Source: Adiantum capillus-veneris (Eukaryota > Streptophyta > Polypodiopsida > Polypodiales > Pteridaceae). From it: a stretch of 64,000 nt of DNA. Each line of letters begins with the position of its first letter. Positions within the stretch are counted from its first letter, which is position 1. The DNA is taken from the NCBI GenBank assembly GCA_014529385.2, contig CM043951.1:112700469-112764468 (forward strand). The letters run 5' to 3'. The notes under the pieces are model-generated. The model was not told where the DNA came from. It worked only from the letters and a program-made list of their open reading frames with translations, and searched no databases. Of the stretch, positions 1 to 10,555 are shown piece after piece. The translations under genes were made by a program, and so were the position numbers.

Positions 1-18
1 GACATTGATTTATTGCAG

Positions 19-667
19 AATCCAGATGCTCAGATTTCAGACACAATTATCTATGCTTGTCTTAAGTAAGTGTTACTATCTTGCTAGCTTTGAAAACTCA
101 GATAATAGGTTTGCTAACTCAGGTAGAGTCTCTGCAGCCTGATCAAAAGTCAACTCCCACTGCACACTCACACAGAGGTGTTTCTCCTTGATCCACAAAT
201 GTCTGTAATTATTAGAAAAAGAACAGTCCATCTGGGACCTTTGAGAGTTGGTTTCTCCACTGTGCTATGCTGGAAGTTACTGTGATCATCTTTCCATATG
301 AGAACAACCATCACTGGAGTCTCATATGCCTTGATGTTGACCAACCAGCAGTGTGGGTGTTCAATTCAATAAAAGGAACCCACCCTGAAATTAGGCTGTA
401 AGTGTTTTGTATCAGAAAGTGTTTCTTATAGATATCCATGTAAATTTGAAGCCTCATGCTAACATCTTGACATTGCTTTGTGCAGTTGTATAAAGAGGTT
501 TGCTTGCCTATGGCAAGCTATGTGGAAGGTATGAATTATACAAGGCCCCAATCAAAGAAGTACCTGTCCCAAATCAAACCGATGGGAATTCTTGCGGCTG
601 GAGATGTCTTCTCCATGCAGAATATGTCCTGCAAAGCTACTTTACATTAAAACCTTTCATGACTAAG
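19..667 (+). pseudogene. Ulp1/SENP-like cysteine peptidase domain (family C48), exon remnants
   Basis: Three exon-like pieces with splice-type borders are visible: 19-65 (after ttgcag, before gtaagt), 137-397 (before gtaagt) and 486-667 (before gtaccc). The first carries SDTIIYACLK, which fits the start of the Ulp1 fold. The second carries NNHHWSLI, with the probable catalytic His at 312-314. The third carries QTDGNSCGW, with the catalytic Cys at 593-595. The usual Asp position reads Asn in VFNS (363-365). C48 enzymes cut SUMO or related modifiers, and plant DNA transposons often carry such domains. The frames do not join cleanly: one shift is needed inside piece two and another between pieces two and three. 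I therefore call it a pseudogene, although unseen exons could rescue it. The 5' part lies outside the window. Confidence 0.62.
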
Positions 668-748
668 GTACCCATTTGGCAATGCATTCAGTTAGTTTTG
701 GTTTAGTCTATAAAAGAATTCTCACCATGTGGTCTTTCAATTTTGCAG

Positions 749-1393
749 AGTGCTTTAAAAAACTACACATATGATTATTTGCAAAGATACCGGGTAAGTT
801 TAATACAACACTTGCTTACTATGTCTAGCCCTAGAGAGCTTGAAGATAGCGGCTTGGATGAGCGCACTATTGATCTTACAAAACATGACGTGCCACCACG
901 ACAATCCCCTACATCCGATACAGTGGAATCGCATCGGGCCGAGGGTGTCATATCAGCAGAAGATAAAAGAGCCGAGGATGAGGAAAGGTCAAATGAGCAT
1001 ATGGAAGCTGCTAAGGTTCAACCGGAGGAGACAATGAAAGAGCCAAGTCAGCCAGTGGAGGAGCCAAAAGAGCCTATGGCTGAAACCCAAGATGAGGAAA
1101 GCAGGCCTATAGATGAGCAAAAGGATATGGATGAGGAAAGCAGGCCTAGGGATGAGCAAAATGATATGGATCAAGCAAGGATGTATGAGGCAAGCCGATC
1201 AACCTTGAATGAGGCAGAAAGGGCCATGGGGGAGACCCCTGATGAAGATGTGAATGATGACTATGAAGATAAAGCGGAGGAGAGCAACAACGACATGAAC
1301 ACTACAGAGACCCAGTATGGACCCTTGCTACCTGTAGATACGGTTGTTCCGGTAATGTCTATTCAAGTATGGCAAAATATGTTCAGCTTCTAA
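749..1393 (+). CDS. Acidic Glu/Asp-rich segment continuing the Ulp1-like exon
   Basis: After a ttttgcag acceptor this open stretch continues in phase 0 from the preceding exon ending at 667, so it is probably the C-terminal part of the Ulp1-like protein. It begins SALKNYTYDYLQRY, a plausible last helix of the peptidase domain. It then becomes a roughly 200-residue Glu/Asp/Met-rich low-complexity region containing an imperfect tandem repeat of the type DEESRPxDEQxDMD. There are no membrane segments. Possible donors occur at 1351/1352 and 1366/1367, but neither keeps frame with the FCP1-like exon at 1426, so a fusion to that domain is not proven. Function unknown; an acidic interaction tail or disordered linker is an inference. 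Confidence 0.5.
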   Translation, partial: SALKNYTYDYLQRYRVSLIQHLLTMSSPRELEDSGLDERTIDLTKHDVPPRQSPTSDTVESHRAEGVISAEDKRAEDEERSNEHMEAAKVQPEETMKEPSQPVEEPKEPMAETQDEESRPIDEQKDMDEESRPRDEQNDMDQARMYEASRSTLNEAERAMGETPDEDVNDDYEDKAEESNNDMNTTETQYGPLLPVDTVVPVMSIQVWQNMFSF

Positions 1394-1425
1394 CTACTTA
1401 TATGTACTTGTCAACTTTTACACAG

Positions 1426-1987
1426 GTTGATTATCTTGGACGTCAATGGATTGCTGCTGATGCGGGTGCCTCTCGGTGACAGAGGACCCTTTGAGGATTT
1501 GCAAACGTTTCGGATGAGAACTTGTCGAGTCGTGGTTCGTCCAGGAACCAAGGAATTTATTGAGTTTCTTCTTCCGCACTTCAGAGTTGCCATAAGGTCT
1601 TCAATGCAAAGGCAAAACTTGTCGCCACTAGTTGCAATAGTTTGCAGTGTATGCCAAGCTCACACGTCAGATTTTGCCTTTTTGTATGATCAAAGAAAAT
1701 GCGTTACCGTTGAGGGCCACTACCACCCTAAAAAACCAGGATTACCTCTTTTGTACAAACCGTTTAGCCAAATCGGTGTACCCTTTGATGCAACTAATAC
1801 ACTACTAATTGATGATACTCCTGAAAAGGGAGAACTAAATCTGCCGGGAACAACTATCTCACCACCTTCTTTCGAGGGGCATTCCTTCCATTTTTACCTT
1901 GAAGACATTCTGATTCCATACTTACAAAAATTGTATCTCAGTCCATTGTTCACGGACGAGTTTGTACTTTCTAATGAATTAAGATGA
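1426..1987 (+). CDS. FCP1-homology (NIF, HAD superfamily) phosphatase-like domain
   Basis: The exon follows a pyrimidine-rich tttacacag acceptor and reads to a TGA stop at 1985-1987, about 186 residues. HAD motif I appears as ILDVNGLLL, where the canonical second Asp of DxDx(T/V) is Asn. This variant also occurs in plant FCP1-like families as I remember them, and it may weaken catalysis. A second acid motif appears as LLIDDTPEKG. Between them a stretch including YHPKKPGLPLLYKP resembles the plant FCP1-like subfamily. Domain members dephosphorylate proteins such as the RNA polymerase II tail. No start codon lies at the exon start, so upstream exons are required, perhaps the Ulp1-like and acidic pieces just upstream. 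Confidence is high for the domain and low for gene structure. Confidence 0.72.
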
Positions 1988-2015
1988 TTCTTCTATCTGT
2001 CTTTGTCTTGTCTAA

Positions 2016-2016
2016 C

Positions 2017-2079
<63 letters not shown>
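2016..2079. repeat. (TA)n then (GA)n microsatellite
   Basis: About 24 bases of alternating TA run straight into about 40 bases of GA. It lies between the 3' ends of two converging genes. Confidence 0.95.
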
Positions 2080-2083
<4 letters not shown>

Positions 2084-2202
2084 ACGTGGTAAAGAAATGT
2101 ATTTCAAGCACACTTTTTCACAGGGCACAATTGAAAAATGAGATCAATAAACTTCATGTCTTGAAAGTCATTTGTATACACTTGGGTTTACAAGAATATC
2201 TG

Positions 2203-3623
2203 TTACATTGACACTACTTCAACCCGACCATCCAACTCTTTGCACAAAATATCTTTTTCCCTTCGCCGCATCACCTTACGCCCAACTAAGAAAAAGGAAA
2301 AATCTGATAGTTCCTTGTCCATTGACTCTTCAATGATGTCATTTCGCAAATGCTGAAGACTGCATAGCTCCCTTATTGTAACCACCAATAGTAGGCCATG
2401 CTCTTTATCAATCACTTCCACATCCACAGTAGGATTATCTTCCAAACCTGCAAAAACCTGGTCCATAGGAATGTACTTACCGTTTAGCATTTGTGATCGC
2501 ATATACCAAAATGAGAGTAACAGTGATTGGCTTGCAATCATGTACTTGACAACTAGAGTATCAAGCGCGACCTCGCACCGTAAACCAATCTCTTCCTTTG
2601 CATACCATCCTTTGTCAAGAAGTTTGTCACAGGATGACTGCTGAAATGACTTGCACATGAACATAGTTTTTGTAACTCTGATGTTGTAGCTATGAAACAG
2701 CTCTATGAAGAGTGCAACAGGACAAAAGTTTGCAATTCTAACCAGTTTGGTAGGAATAGAGCTACGTAGAGACCTTTGTATATCCTTGTAGAGCTTACTT
2801 CGCATTGCCTCCACGATTGTTTCCTCGGGAACTGGCCAGTCCACAGTGTTCCAATCGGTTGGTAGAGGCACTTTCACCAACATGCCATTCTTATTCTCTG
2901 AGCTGAGTTGGTAAAAGTGGTCATAAAAAAAGATTCCCTCATCAGCCAGTCTTTTGCTGCTCCTCTCTGAGTACTGTAGAGAACCAATGTGGGCATGTAC
3001 AACATGGAAGAGGCATATTATGCACTCCACAGGTTCCCATTTCTCATAAGAAGAGGGATAAACATCTGCAATATATATAAGAAGAGTTAAACTAAGAGTA
3101 TCAATAAGTACAAATGACAAATCTAATGTAATTGAGCTGTGAAGAGTGGAGACATTACTCATAACAAGCGGGACAAACATTGCAAAATATATAAGAAAAG
3201 TTATAATGAGAGTATCAGTAAGTTCACATGTCAAGAGTACTTACAATTGCAACGTGGTTGATGTATATCTGATACATTTCCACCGTTTGCTATCACCTCT
3301 GGATGGGTAAACACATGCTGAACAAGAACTTCCTTTACAGATCTTTTGCCGATTTCAACTTTGAAATCCAACACCCTGGCCTTCCATGCTGAGCGGTAAA
3401 CGTTGATACCACTAGACCTCTTGGGTCTTCTTGGTTGCATGAGGACCCATGAACCTTTGTTTATCCTTTGTCCAACCCATTGGTTCTCTGCACTTATTAA
3501 AGCTCGTATTGTAATTGAGGATATGCTACTACTTGGCCTTCTAGGCAAAGTGCCGTTGTTGGTTGTTGGTGTAAGAGACAGTAAACACCTGGAGGCTCTT
3601 GGGCGAGAAGACGTGGACGCCAT
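2203..3623 (-). CDS. Two-exon orphan gene, about 413 aa, unknown function
   Basis: Exon 1 runs 3623-3245 and starts with ATG, MASTSSRPRASRCLL. The intron 3244-3066 has GTAAGT and TTGCAG borders. Exon 2 runs 3065-2203 to a stop. Exon 1 ends in phase 1 and exon 2 supplies the two missing bases, so the spliced frame is open and gives about 413 residues. This consistency, with no internal stops, marks it as the best candidate for an intact host gene here. The N-terminus is Ser/Arg/Pro-rich and could be a targeting or disordered region. The rest is a mixed alpha/beta-looking globular sequence with motifs such as KWEPVECIICLFHVVHAH and VPLPTDWNTVDWPVPEET. I recognise no family, catalytic signature or membrane span. 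It converges with the FCP1-like gene, their ends being about 215 bp apart. Confidence 0.6.
3050..3232. repeat. Tandem duplication across the intron 3' end of the orphan gene
   Basis: Two similar stretches of about 65 bp, near 3050-3115 and 3165-3232, repeat the sequence around the 3' splice site. The exon-proximal copy keeps the TTGCAG acceptor. The other reads TTTGCAATG and has lost the AG. Confidence 0.6.
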
Positions 3624-3996
3624 AACTCTCAGAGAAAAGCTTTAGTGGAGGGAGATTCACTTTGAAAGCATTCTAATGGAGGGAAAGTGTTTTAGAATTC
3701 CAATATCTTGTGCGGGCTTAATGGTCACCCTCCAGTACGTTAATGACCATAAGAGAATATCAGAAGTGGGACCACACGCAAGCACCTAAAAGCTCGGTAA
3801 AAGGAAGGAAATTACTATGCTACAATCCTAGTTTCGTGAAAGTTTTATGCTATTTTCCTATTTTTTGAGTCTTTCCACGTACTTTCCTACGTAACGTAGC
3901 CTTCATGCTCATTGGACGCGCTCTATTTTTCTCTCTCTTCATATGGCCCTCCAAATGACCTCCGAAATTTCCTAATGATTAGAGCACACAGAGAAA

Positions 3997-4000
<4 letters not shown>

Positions 4001-4067
<67 letters not shown>
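4001..4067. repeat. (TC)n microsatellite
   Basis: About 33 uninterrupted TC units. The flanking region 3650-4200 shows no other convincing feature. Confidence 0.97.
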
Positions 4068-4070
<3 letters not shown>

Positions 4071-4352
4071 TACATGCCAACCCTCCTTGTCCTCTTTGTT
4101 GCTTGAGATTCTTTGACCACATCAATGAATGTACATTGTAATCCTCCAAGCCATTAATCCTTTGTGTATCATGCTCCCAAGTTTCAACAAGAAGTACAAC
4201 ATCGGCTTTGCTTGTTAGTTCATCAATGTCAACCCCCGCATTCCATGGGATGACAAAGATTCAATGTGATGCACCATTGGAAACTAAATGGGAAGCTTTC
4301 AAGAACGCTATTTGTTCTTGTGCGGAAGAATTCTTTGCCATAAAGCATCTCC

Positions 4353-6201
4353 ATGGTATCAACAAAGATAGATCACGCAAAAGATATGCCTTATGATTGG
4401 AGTACTAATTCGGTTAAGCCTTTGCATAAAGGAGGGGATGTAAAGAATGTAAGCAACTACCGGACTATAATGATTGGGTCTCTTATGGCAAAGTTGTTTG
4501 GGTGCATAATGGAGATGAAATTGAGTGATTGGGCTGAAGAGAATGACAAGCGTGCAAAGGGACAAGCGGGTTTTCGTCGATGCCATAGCACCATTGATCA
4601 TCTTGGCACTCTTCGTGTTCTCATGGAGGAAAGTCGGTTGAAAGGCAAGCGATTGTATTGTTGTTTTGTGGACTTTAAGAAAGCCTTTGATATGATTCCA
4701 CGTAACAATTTGTGGAGAAGGATGGAAGAACTCCAAGTGCCAAGTGATTTATGCTTGCGGTTTCTCGAATCTATGAGAAGGTGATTTGTCAATTGCACAT
4801 GGAAGAGAAATTTCAAAATTTTTGTAAGCACTATTGGGGTTAAACAAGGATGTCCATTGTCACCAACTCTCTTTGGTCTATGCATCGATCAATTGGAACA
4901 AATGGTACTTGACTTTATGCAAGAAGAAGGCATTGAAGAGGTCACTATTTGCAATGCGGTAATCATGCTTCTGTTGTATGCGGATGATGTAGTGCTTCTA
5001 GCACACACTTTAGAAGATGCACAAAAGCTTATGGTTGTCCTTGAGAACTTTTGCTTGCATAGTGGGCTGATTGTAAATGAATCCAAAACAAAGGTTATGC
5101 TTGTGAAAACCAACCATAAGGAGAAGCCATGCATTGTGTACAACAACGAGACACTTGAAGTTGTTGAGAGCTTTAAGTACCTTGTCCTTGAGGTTCCATC
5201 CAATCACAAGTGGCATGAATGTGCTATGCGTCGTTTGGAAGCGGGAAAGAGAACATGTGTAATGTGGGAAACATCAAGTGTTGGGTTCCCAAGAAGTATC
5301 TTTTTGATGCATTGGTGAAACCGGTTCTTCTTTATGGAGTTGAAGTGTGGGGCGGGAGCATCTCAAAGTCTACTTGGAAAGAGTTTGAGAATGTCCAAAA
5401 GCATTTTCTTACAAACTTTCTCCAAGTTAAGACACAAACACCATATATGCTCCTACTTCTTGAGTCGGGATCTTTTCCAATTGAGGTTATGGGCATGGAA
5501 AGGGTTGTGGAGTACATGATAAAGATGCGTCAAACCCCCTCACATCGACTTCCTACAATTGCATGGGAAGCAAGCAAAAAAGTTCAAAAGACGCATAAAA
5601 ACAAGATCTTGAGCACGGGATGGATGCAAGACATAAAGAAGTGGTTTGGGAGATGGGATGCATTACACTTGCTACATGATGCTTCAATTGACTCTCAAGT
5701 GAATGAAGCTTTTCTACAACGCGAATGTATTACGGCTTGGGAGAAATCCGGTGGGTCACGCTTCATACATTACACCACCTATATTGCCCCCAACTACAAA
5801 ACCATGTTCTTCGCTGAGAGAGGAAACCGTACTCACACTTACATGCTTGAGCCTATTCCCTTGTCCGCGATACGCACTATCGCAGCAATTCGGCTTAGCT
5901 CCCATTTCCTTCGATGCGAGATAGGGCGTTGGGGCATGGAGAAGAGTCAAATCGATTGTGCACATTATGCTCACTGCAAGTTCAAGAGTCTGAGTACCAC
6001 ACACTACTAGAGTGCTCAGCTTTTGATCACATCCGAACTTGCTTCTCTCACATTTTCAGTCATAACTTAGACCTACACGCTTTCCTCTCCCAGCCAAAGT
6101 GTGGGCTCTCCATTGCGACTCTCATCACTACAATTTTGGAGCATCGAGAGTCACTCATCAGCCATACACATACTACATCACATGTAACTTTGGTCCCATA
6201 G
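4353..6201 (+). pseudogene. LINE reverse transcriptase with C-terminal zinc motif, frameshifted
   Basis: The RT fingers region is read in 4353-4784 (KAKGQAGFRR-like segment and FVDFKKAFD, which holds the first catalytic Asp). The palm continues after a frameshift in 4857-5318 with QGCPLSPTLFGL just upstream and LLYADDVVLL, the YADD catalytic pair. The thumb and connection region lies in 5219-6010 (YGVEVWGG). The end, 5914-6201, has CTLC...HTLLEC, the CxxC-H-C pattern common near the C-terminus of plant LINE polyproteins. At least three frameshifts make it non-functional. The enzyme would have primed cDNA synthesis at nicked target DNA. Clade not assigned. Confidence 0.8.
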
Positions 6202-6232
6202 GTCATATTTGACCTCCGAGGACGATAATAAA

Positions 6233-6270
6233 ATCTATCTATCTATCTATCTATCTCTCTCTCTCTCTCT
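6233..6270. repeat. (ATCT)n(CT)n tail of the LINE
   Basis: About six ATCT units follow AATAAA and grade into CT repeats. A tetranucleotide tail instead of poly(A) marks the likely 3' terminus of the LINE. Confidence 0.85.
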
Positions 6271-6755
6271 GTCACACACACAAACACACAAAGGTACGCG
6301 CACGCACGCATGCGTAGAGCATTTTGCTAGAGGTAGGTGTTGAAGAAGCTACTACTAACCATTTGCAAATGTCTACAGTGTCTGCACAGCTGGAGGATGG
6401 TCCAGAAGAAGCTCCTACCAACCATTTAGATGTTTTTGGATAGTTTCCAATCATCTCGAAATGTGTGCAGAGCTGGTACAATGCAATCTAAAGAGACTTG
6501 TGTATATCCATAAGAAGAACTACGTTGCAAATCATGCAAATATTGAACAGGGACATCATTAGGAAATACAAGGTTGAGTGTAATGAGAGCAAGCAAAACT
6601 AAGCGACCCACTTTGCTCTACCAAAAAAAATGATACTAGTGAGAAAAACATATGCAAGATTTGCAACGAGGTGGCACATTGTTTTGATACATGCAGGAGG
6701 GGCCTAAAATCAACAATCAAAAAACAAGTGTTTGATCAATTCCTCCTACATCCGT
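6271..6755. other. Intergenic stretch without recognisable genes
   Basis: A short CA/CGCA-rich patch (6271-6312) is followed by sequence with two related TACCAACCATTT-containing segments near 6350 and 6415. No credible coding potential is seen. Confidence 0.6.
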
Positions 6756-7951
6756 TGTCGGAAAGTGTGCGGTCTAGCTGGGAAGGTGCAAAACCTCTAG
6801 CTGTGAGAGTTCTTGATGAGAGTCACAAACACTTTGTGAAAAAGCGTTTGTGGAGAATCACCAACCCTCTTTCTAAGGGTGACAGAAAATCTAGGAGCGT
6901 TCGTGACAGCAAAGTCACAAACCCTCTTTCCTATCGTGCTTGGAAATTGCTTGTTTGCGTAGTCGAGATTATGATGAGAGGATCACCAAACCACATTCAA
7001 TTTCACTTAAAAAGACCATTTGAAAACACCAAAGCTTCAGCCATGAAACCTCGATGCTCATACAAGAACAAATCTCAATCAAAACCCGAACCTCTTTCAT
7101 GGTGTAGCCTCGCCACCAATTACATAGTCGTAACATCAAACAGCTGAAAGGAATACACAAACTTCCACCGTCATGGCGACCATTTTTTGAATTTGCAAAG
7201 ATTTAAGATATTTGAAAGTGAAGCCCACACACCATTTTGATAAGGGGAAACCCTAATTCACTCCCTCACTAGCTCAGATACAAGATTTCGAATAGGAGGG
7301 ACTGCCCTACACATAGATTGAGCAACCATGGAAGCAATTACACAGTAGAGAAAAATTTCTGGTTTTTTCTGTAAAAAGCCCTCTTCTCTCTCTTCCCCAC
7401 GGAATTTTCCACTGATGTGTTAATTTTTGGGCCATTTTGCCACTTTGGACAAAAACTAGGTCATTTTCAGTTCATTTTTGACCGAAAAAATGTCATTTTT
7501 TATGCGAAAAATCCCAAACGGAGTCAAAAAAATCCCTAAATTTGTGGGATCACTTGAATAAGAAAAAAATAATATATAAGCATCATTTTCCATCAATATA
7601 CCATTTTGGGTCACTTTCCATGCAGTTCTACAACGACGCCTGCTAGCTGCTATTTTTGGCAGTTTTTGCCCGCATAAGTCTTTATAGGCGAGATGAGTGT
7701 GCCACCATGAAACACTTGGAATATATATATTGTAAAACCAAATTAAGCATCTTATAAAGTGGAAAATCATGCAAATGCGCCACATCCAGGGCCACGACTC
7801 CCCGGATAGGTATGTACATGATAATGACCACAGTAGACGCTTCAACGTATATCACAATATGTACATGATTGCTTTTACTTGCATACATCGAGAAGTGTCA
7901 ATAATGACGTGAATGTTTTATTTCACACTATGTACGGTCCACGACACAACA
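6756..7951 (-). repeat. 3' LTR of the - strand Gypsy element
   Basis: Direct copy of 12603-13802 with scattered substitutions and small indels. Open frames inside it (for example 6671-7147) are not genes, since the matching frame in the other LTR differs only as LTR sequence does. Confidence 0.9.
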
Positions 7952-7963
7952 TCCACCCCCTCT
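7952..7963 (-). other. Polypurine tract
   Basis: AGAGGGGGTGGA on the - strand sits directly before the 3' LTR start (TGTTGTG), the expected place for plus-strand DNA priming. Confidence 0.75.
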
Positions 7964-8010
7964 GAACCTGCACATCCTTCGGTATGTGTCACAACAACAT
8001 TTGTAGAGCA

Positions 8011-8551
8011 TTAAAACTCATGGTCAGATGCGATATTCTCACTTTCATCCTCAGTTTGCATATAGCTGGCTTCATCATCCTCTTCACTTGGTTGTGCATA
8101 AAATGGATCATAATCCCCTCTTATTTTGAATAATTTAATTCTTTTTCCTGTAATGGGAATTTTGAGTTTTGTCCCATCCAGTTCACGCAAGGTGTAAGTT
8201 GCATTTCCATGCACATGTTTGACAACATAGGACCAAACCATCTCTTTGCGATCTTCCTTATTGTAGAGTGCTGGTTTTCAAGGATACTATCGTACACCAC
8301 ACCCAATCACCTTCTTCAATGTCTTTCGGTCTAAGCCTATGCATCGTGTCAAATCTGTCTTCGTTTTTCAACCTTGCATTCTTTAGTCGAGCTTTTGCAA
8401 GCTCAATGTCTTCAGGCCTTCTTTCTAGTTGCCGTATGCACAATGCAAGAAGGTCTTCTCTACTCATTCCATATTCCCATGGCAATACATTCCATGTAAG
8501 AACTACATCTTCAATTGGCATCACAGGTTTTTGACCATACATCAATTCAAC
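8011..8551 (-). pseudogene. Integrase C-terminal region, core domain deleted
   Basis: The segment starts at LMYGQKPVMPIEDV, a motif normally found downstream of the integrase DDE core. It continues through ERRPEDIELAKARLKNARL and a GDWVW motif to an acidic tail ending at 8011, in two frames. The preceding RNase H end (HIAGKDNPMADMLSR, near 8555-8600) abuts it with only a stop between, so the zinc-binding and DDE catalytic domains are missing. This is a clean deletion derivative rather than gradual decay. Confidence 0.75.
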
Positions 8552-8554
8552 CTA

Positions 8555-9633
8555 GATAGCATATCTGCCATTGGATTGTCTTTCCCTGCAATATGCTTGA
8601 ACTTAGTATTCAAGGACTTTATGTAGGCTATCCATCACAGCATTGCAATATCAGGAGTCGAACAATTTTCGATCATTCCAAGAAGAGGCAAACAATAAGT
8701 TTCCACAACCACTGATGCCCCTATCAAGTACTCCTTGTCACACGTCAATGTTGTAACCACCCCCCATAGTTCCCTTTTTACTTGTGCATAATCGCGTTGG
8801 CAAGAACTCAGAATCTTGGCTCCAAATCTCACCACATACCTTTTTCCTTCATCATAATCTTGCCCTACTCCCCATCCTATCCCTGTAGGACTCACAATCT
8901 TCGATATAGTCTGCAACAAACTTACGGCAACCCCTTGAATCCATAGATTCATATTTATCTTTGTCTTCACACCTTTGATGGGCACATCATCAAGAAACGG
9001 CATCGTGATTTGAGGTATGAATTCATGTAGAACCTTGTTCATCCCATTCATCATATGTGCAACTGAATTTGTTGCTCCTTGAGGTAAGGTACACATCCTT
9101 ACCACTCCCAAAGGTGTTTTCATAGTTGTCAGATCTCTACTCTCAATATCTAGTTGAAACTGATCGTACCCTGAATAGAGATCTCCCATTGAGTAAATTG
9201 AACTTCCTGCAAACTCCTCTGTAAATTCATCCACTATAGGTCATGTACCCACATTCCTGATGGTAACCTTGTTTACAGGTTTCATATCTTGTATGAACCG
9301 CAAAGATCCATTCTTCTTAGGCACAGTGAACCACTTGTTTGAATATGGCGCACAAGAAGGCTCCAAGATACCCATGCTAATCTTTTCATTGAGTAGTTCT
9401 ATTAACTTTGGCAAATGTGCTTTCGGAACCGGAATTGGGCATAGATTCCAAGGTACATGAGAGATAGTGAAGATCACCATAGGTGCAAAAACATTAGGAT
9501 CAACACACCCTATCTCATGTGGCTGGAAAGAAAAAGCTTTACCATGTCTTGAAAGCATTTCTTTAAAACTCTTCTTCTCTTCTTCTGTCAAAAACACCTC
9601 ACAGCCAACTTTTATCTCTTTGAGGGATTCCAT
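8555..9633 (-). pseudogene. Reverse transcriptase and RNase H of the - strand Gypsy element
   Basis: Reading from 9633, RT motifs include PIPVPKAHLPKLIELL, WFTVPKKNGSLRFIQD and, after one nonsense codon near 9240, IYSMGDLYSGYDQFQL, TLPQGATNS and PFLDDVPIKG. FLDD replaces the common YxDD. RNase H follows: RFGAKILSSCQRDYAQVKREL, then YLIGASVVVETYCLPLLG, ending AGKDNPMADMLSR. The core between RT and RNase H looks shortened (TKINMNLWIQG...). The VPKKNGSLRFIQD/LYSGYDQFQL/FLDDVPIKG type differs from the Tat-like and chromovirus RTs in this window. I associate it with a lineage frequent in fungi and early land plants, from memory only. Confidence 0.8.
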
Positions 9634-9675
9634 TGTGAACTTGTATCCAGTCCTTTTTGGATCCCTGAGACTTGG

Positions 9676-10490
9676 CTACAAAGAAGCTTGCTCTAGCTTT
9701 TTCTTGCAATCTGATGGTAAAGGTAAGGCCACTGGTCTCACTTTCTTTGCCACCATTTTGTACTTGGTTTCCACATGCACTTCCGATCCTTCATTAGCAT
9801 TGAAATATTTCTGATCTTCAAAAGACTCGATCACATCATACATTTCCATAGAGCATACTTCCACAATGTGGGTTCCATCTTGCATGCTAGAGTCCATTAT
9901 AGCCTCGAGCTCAAGCATAGTATCTAAATGAAAAACTTGTTCAAAGAAACCTGAAATGCATTCACTATCCTCTATGAAACCATTTTCTTTCATGTATTTC
10001 TGTACACTATATACATATTGTCGCGCACTTCTTTTCAAATCCTCAAGCTTCATAAAACATACTGACCCATGCTCAGTTAATCCCTGGAAACCTGTAGAAA
10101 AATCTTCTTCTTGCTTTGGGTCAGGCGAGAATCTTTTTCTTCTTGTACCATTGCAATCCCGCTTCACAATGGTACATGGCCAAAAACCCTTGTCTCCCTG
10201 TACTCTTTGAACTCTTTGTTCAATTTTGGTAGGGGATACTCGCGAAGACTATTGTGGTTACTCTCGTGATTCACACACACAGTAAAAAATTGCACAGCTC
10301 GCTTCCCATCTCTGCTCTTTACCCTAGCATAAGCAGAACCATCATCCAAGACCTTTGTTTCCATGCGAACGGCTGTGATGTATGACTGCCCAAGGATAAG
10401 AGGATAGGTAGACATCTCCTGCACAAAGAAATTTTGCTCATCCTTCACATTACCAATCGTCACTTTCACATTTGGACAAGCCCCATACAA
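9676..10490 (-). pseudogene. Protease C-terminal part and protease-RT linker
   Basis: 10490-10164 carries YGACPNVKVTIGNV and TYPLILGQSYITA, typical of the second half of a retropepsin (PLILGQ precedes the final strand). 10167-9676 is a charged linker leading towards RT, ending KKVRPVALPLPSDCKKKLEQ. The two pieces are in different frames. Confidence 0.65.
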
Positions 10491-10555
10491 CTCCCCTGAT
10501 GAGTTATTTGCAGCTCTAATTATCCACCCATGGTCTGTGTCTATTGGACACTTAC

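Larger units (their letters stand above)
4208..6270 (+). mobile_element. Decayed non-LTR (LINE) retrotransposon
   Basis: Reverse transcriptase pieces in three frames are followed by a Cys/His motif and a 3' end made of ATCT repeats, with no LTRs. It is 5'-truncated: the endonuclease is missing, and an internal jump near 4360-4400 joins the pre-RT region to RT. Such 5' truncation is usual for LINE insertions. Both edges are approximate. Confidence 0.8.

Noticed and set aside
6671-7147. 158-codon open frame on the + strand
   Set aside because: It lies almost entirely in a Gypsy LTR; the matching region of the other LTR (12602-12979) shows the same sequence with non-coding type differences.
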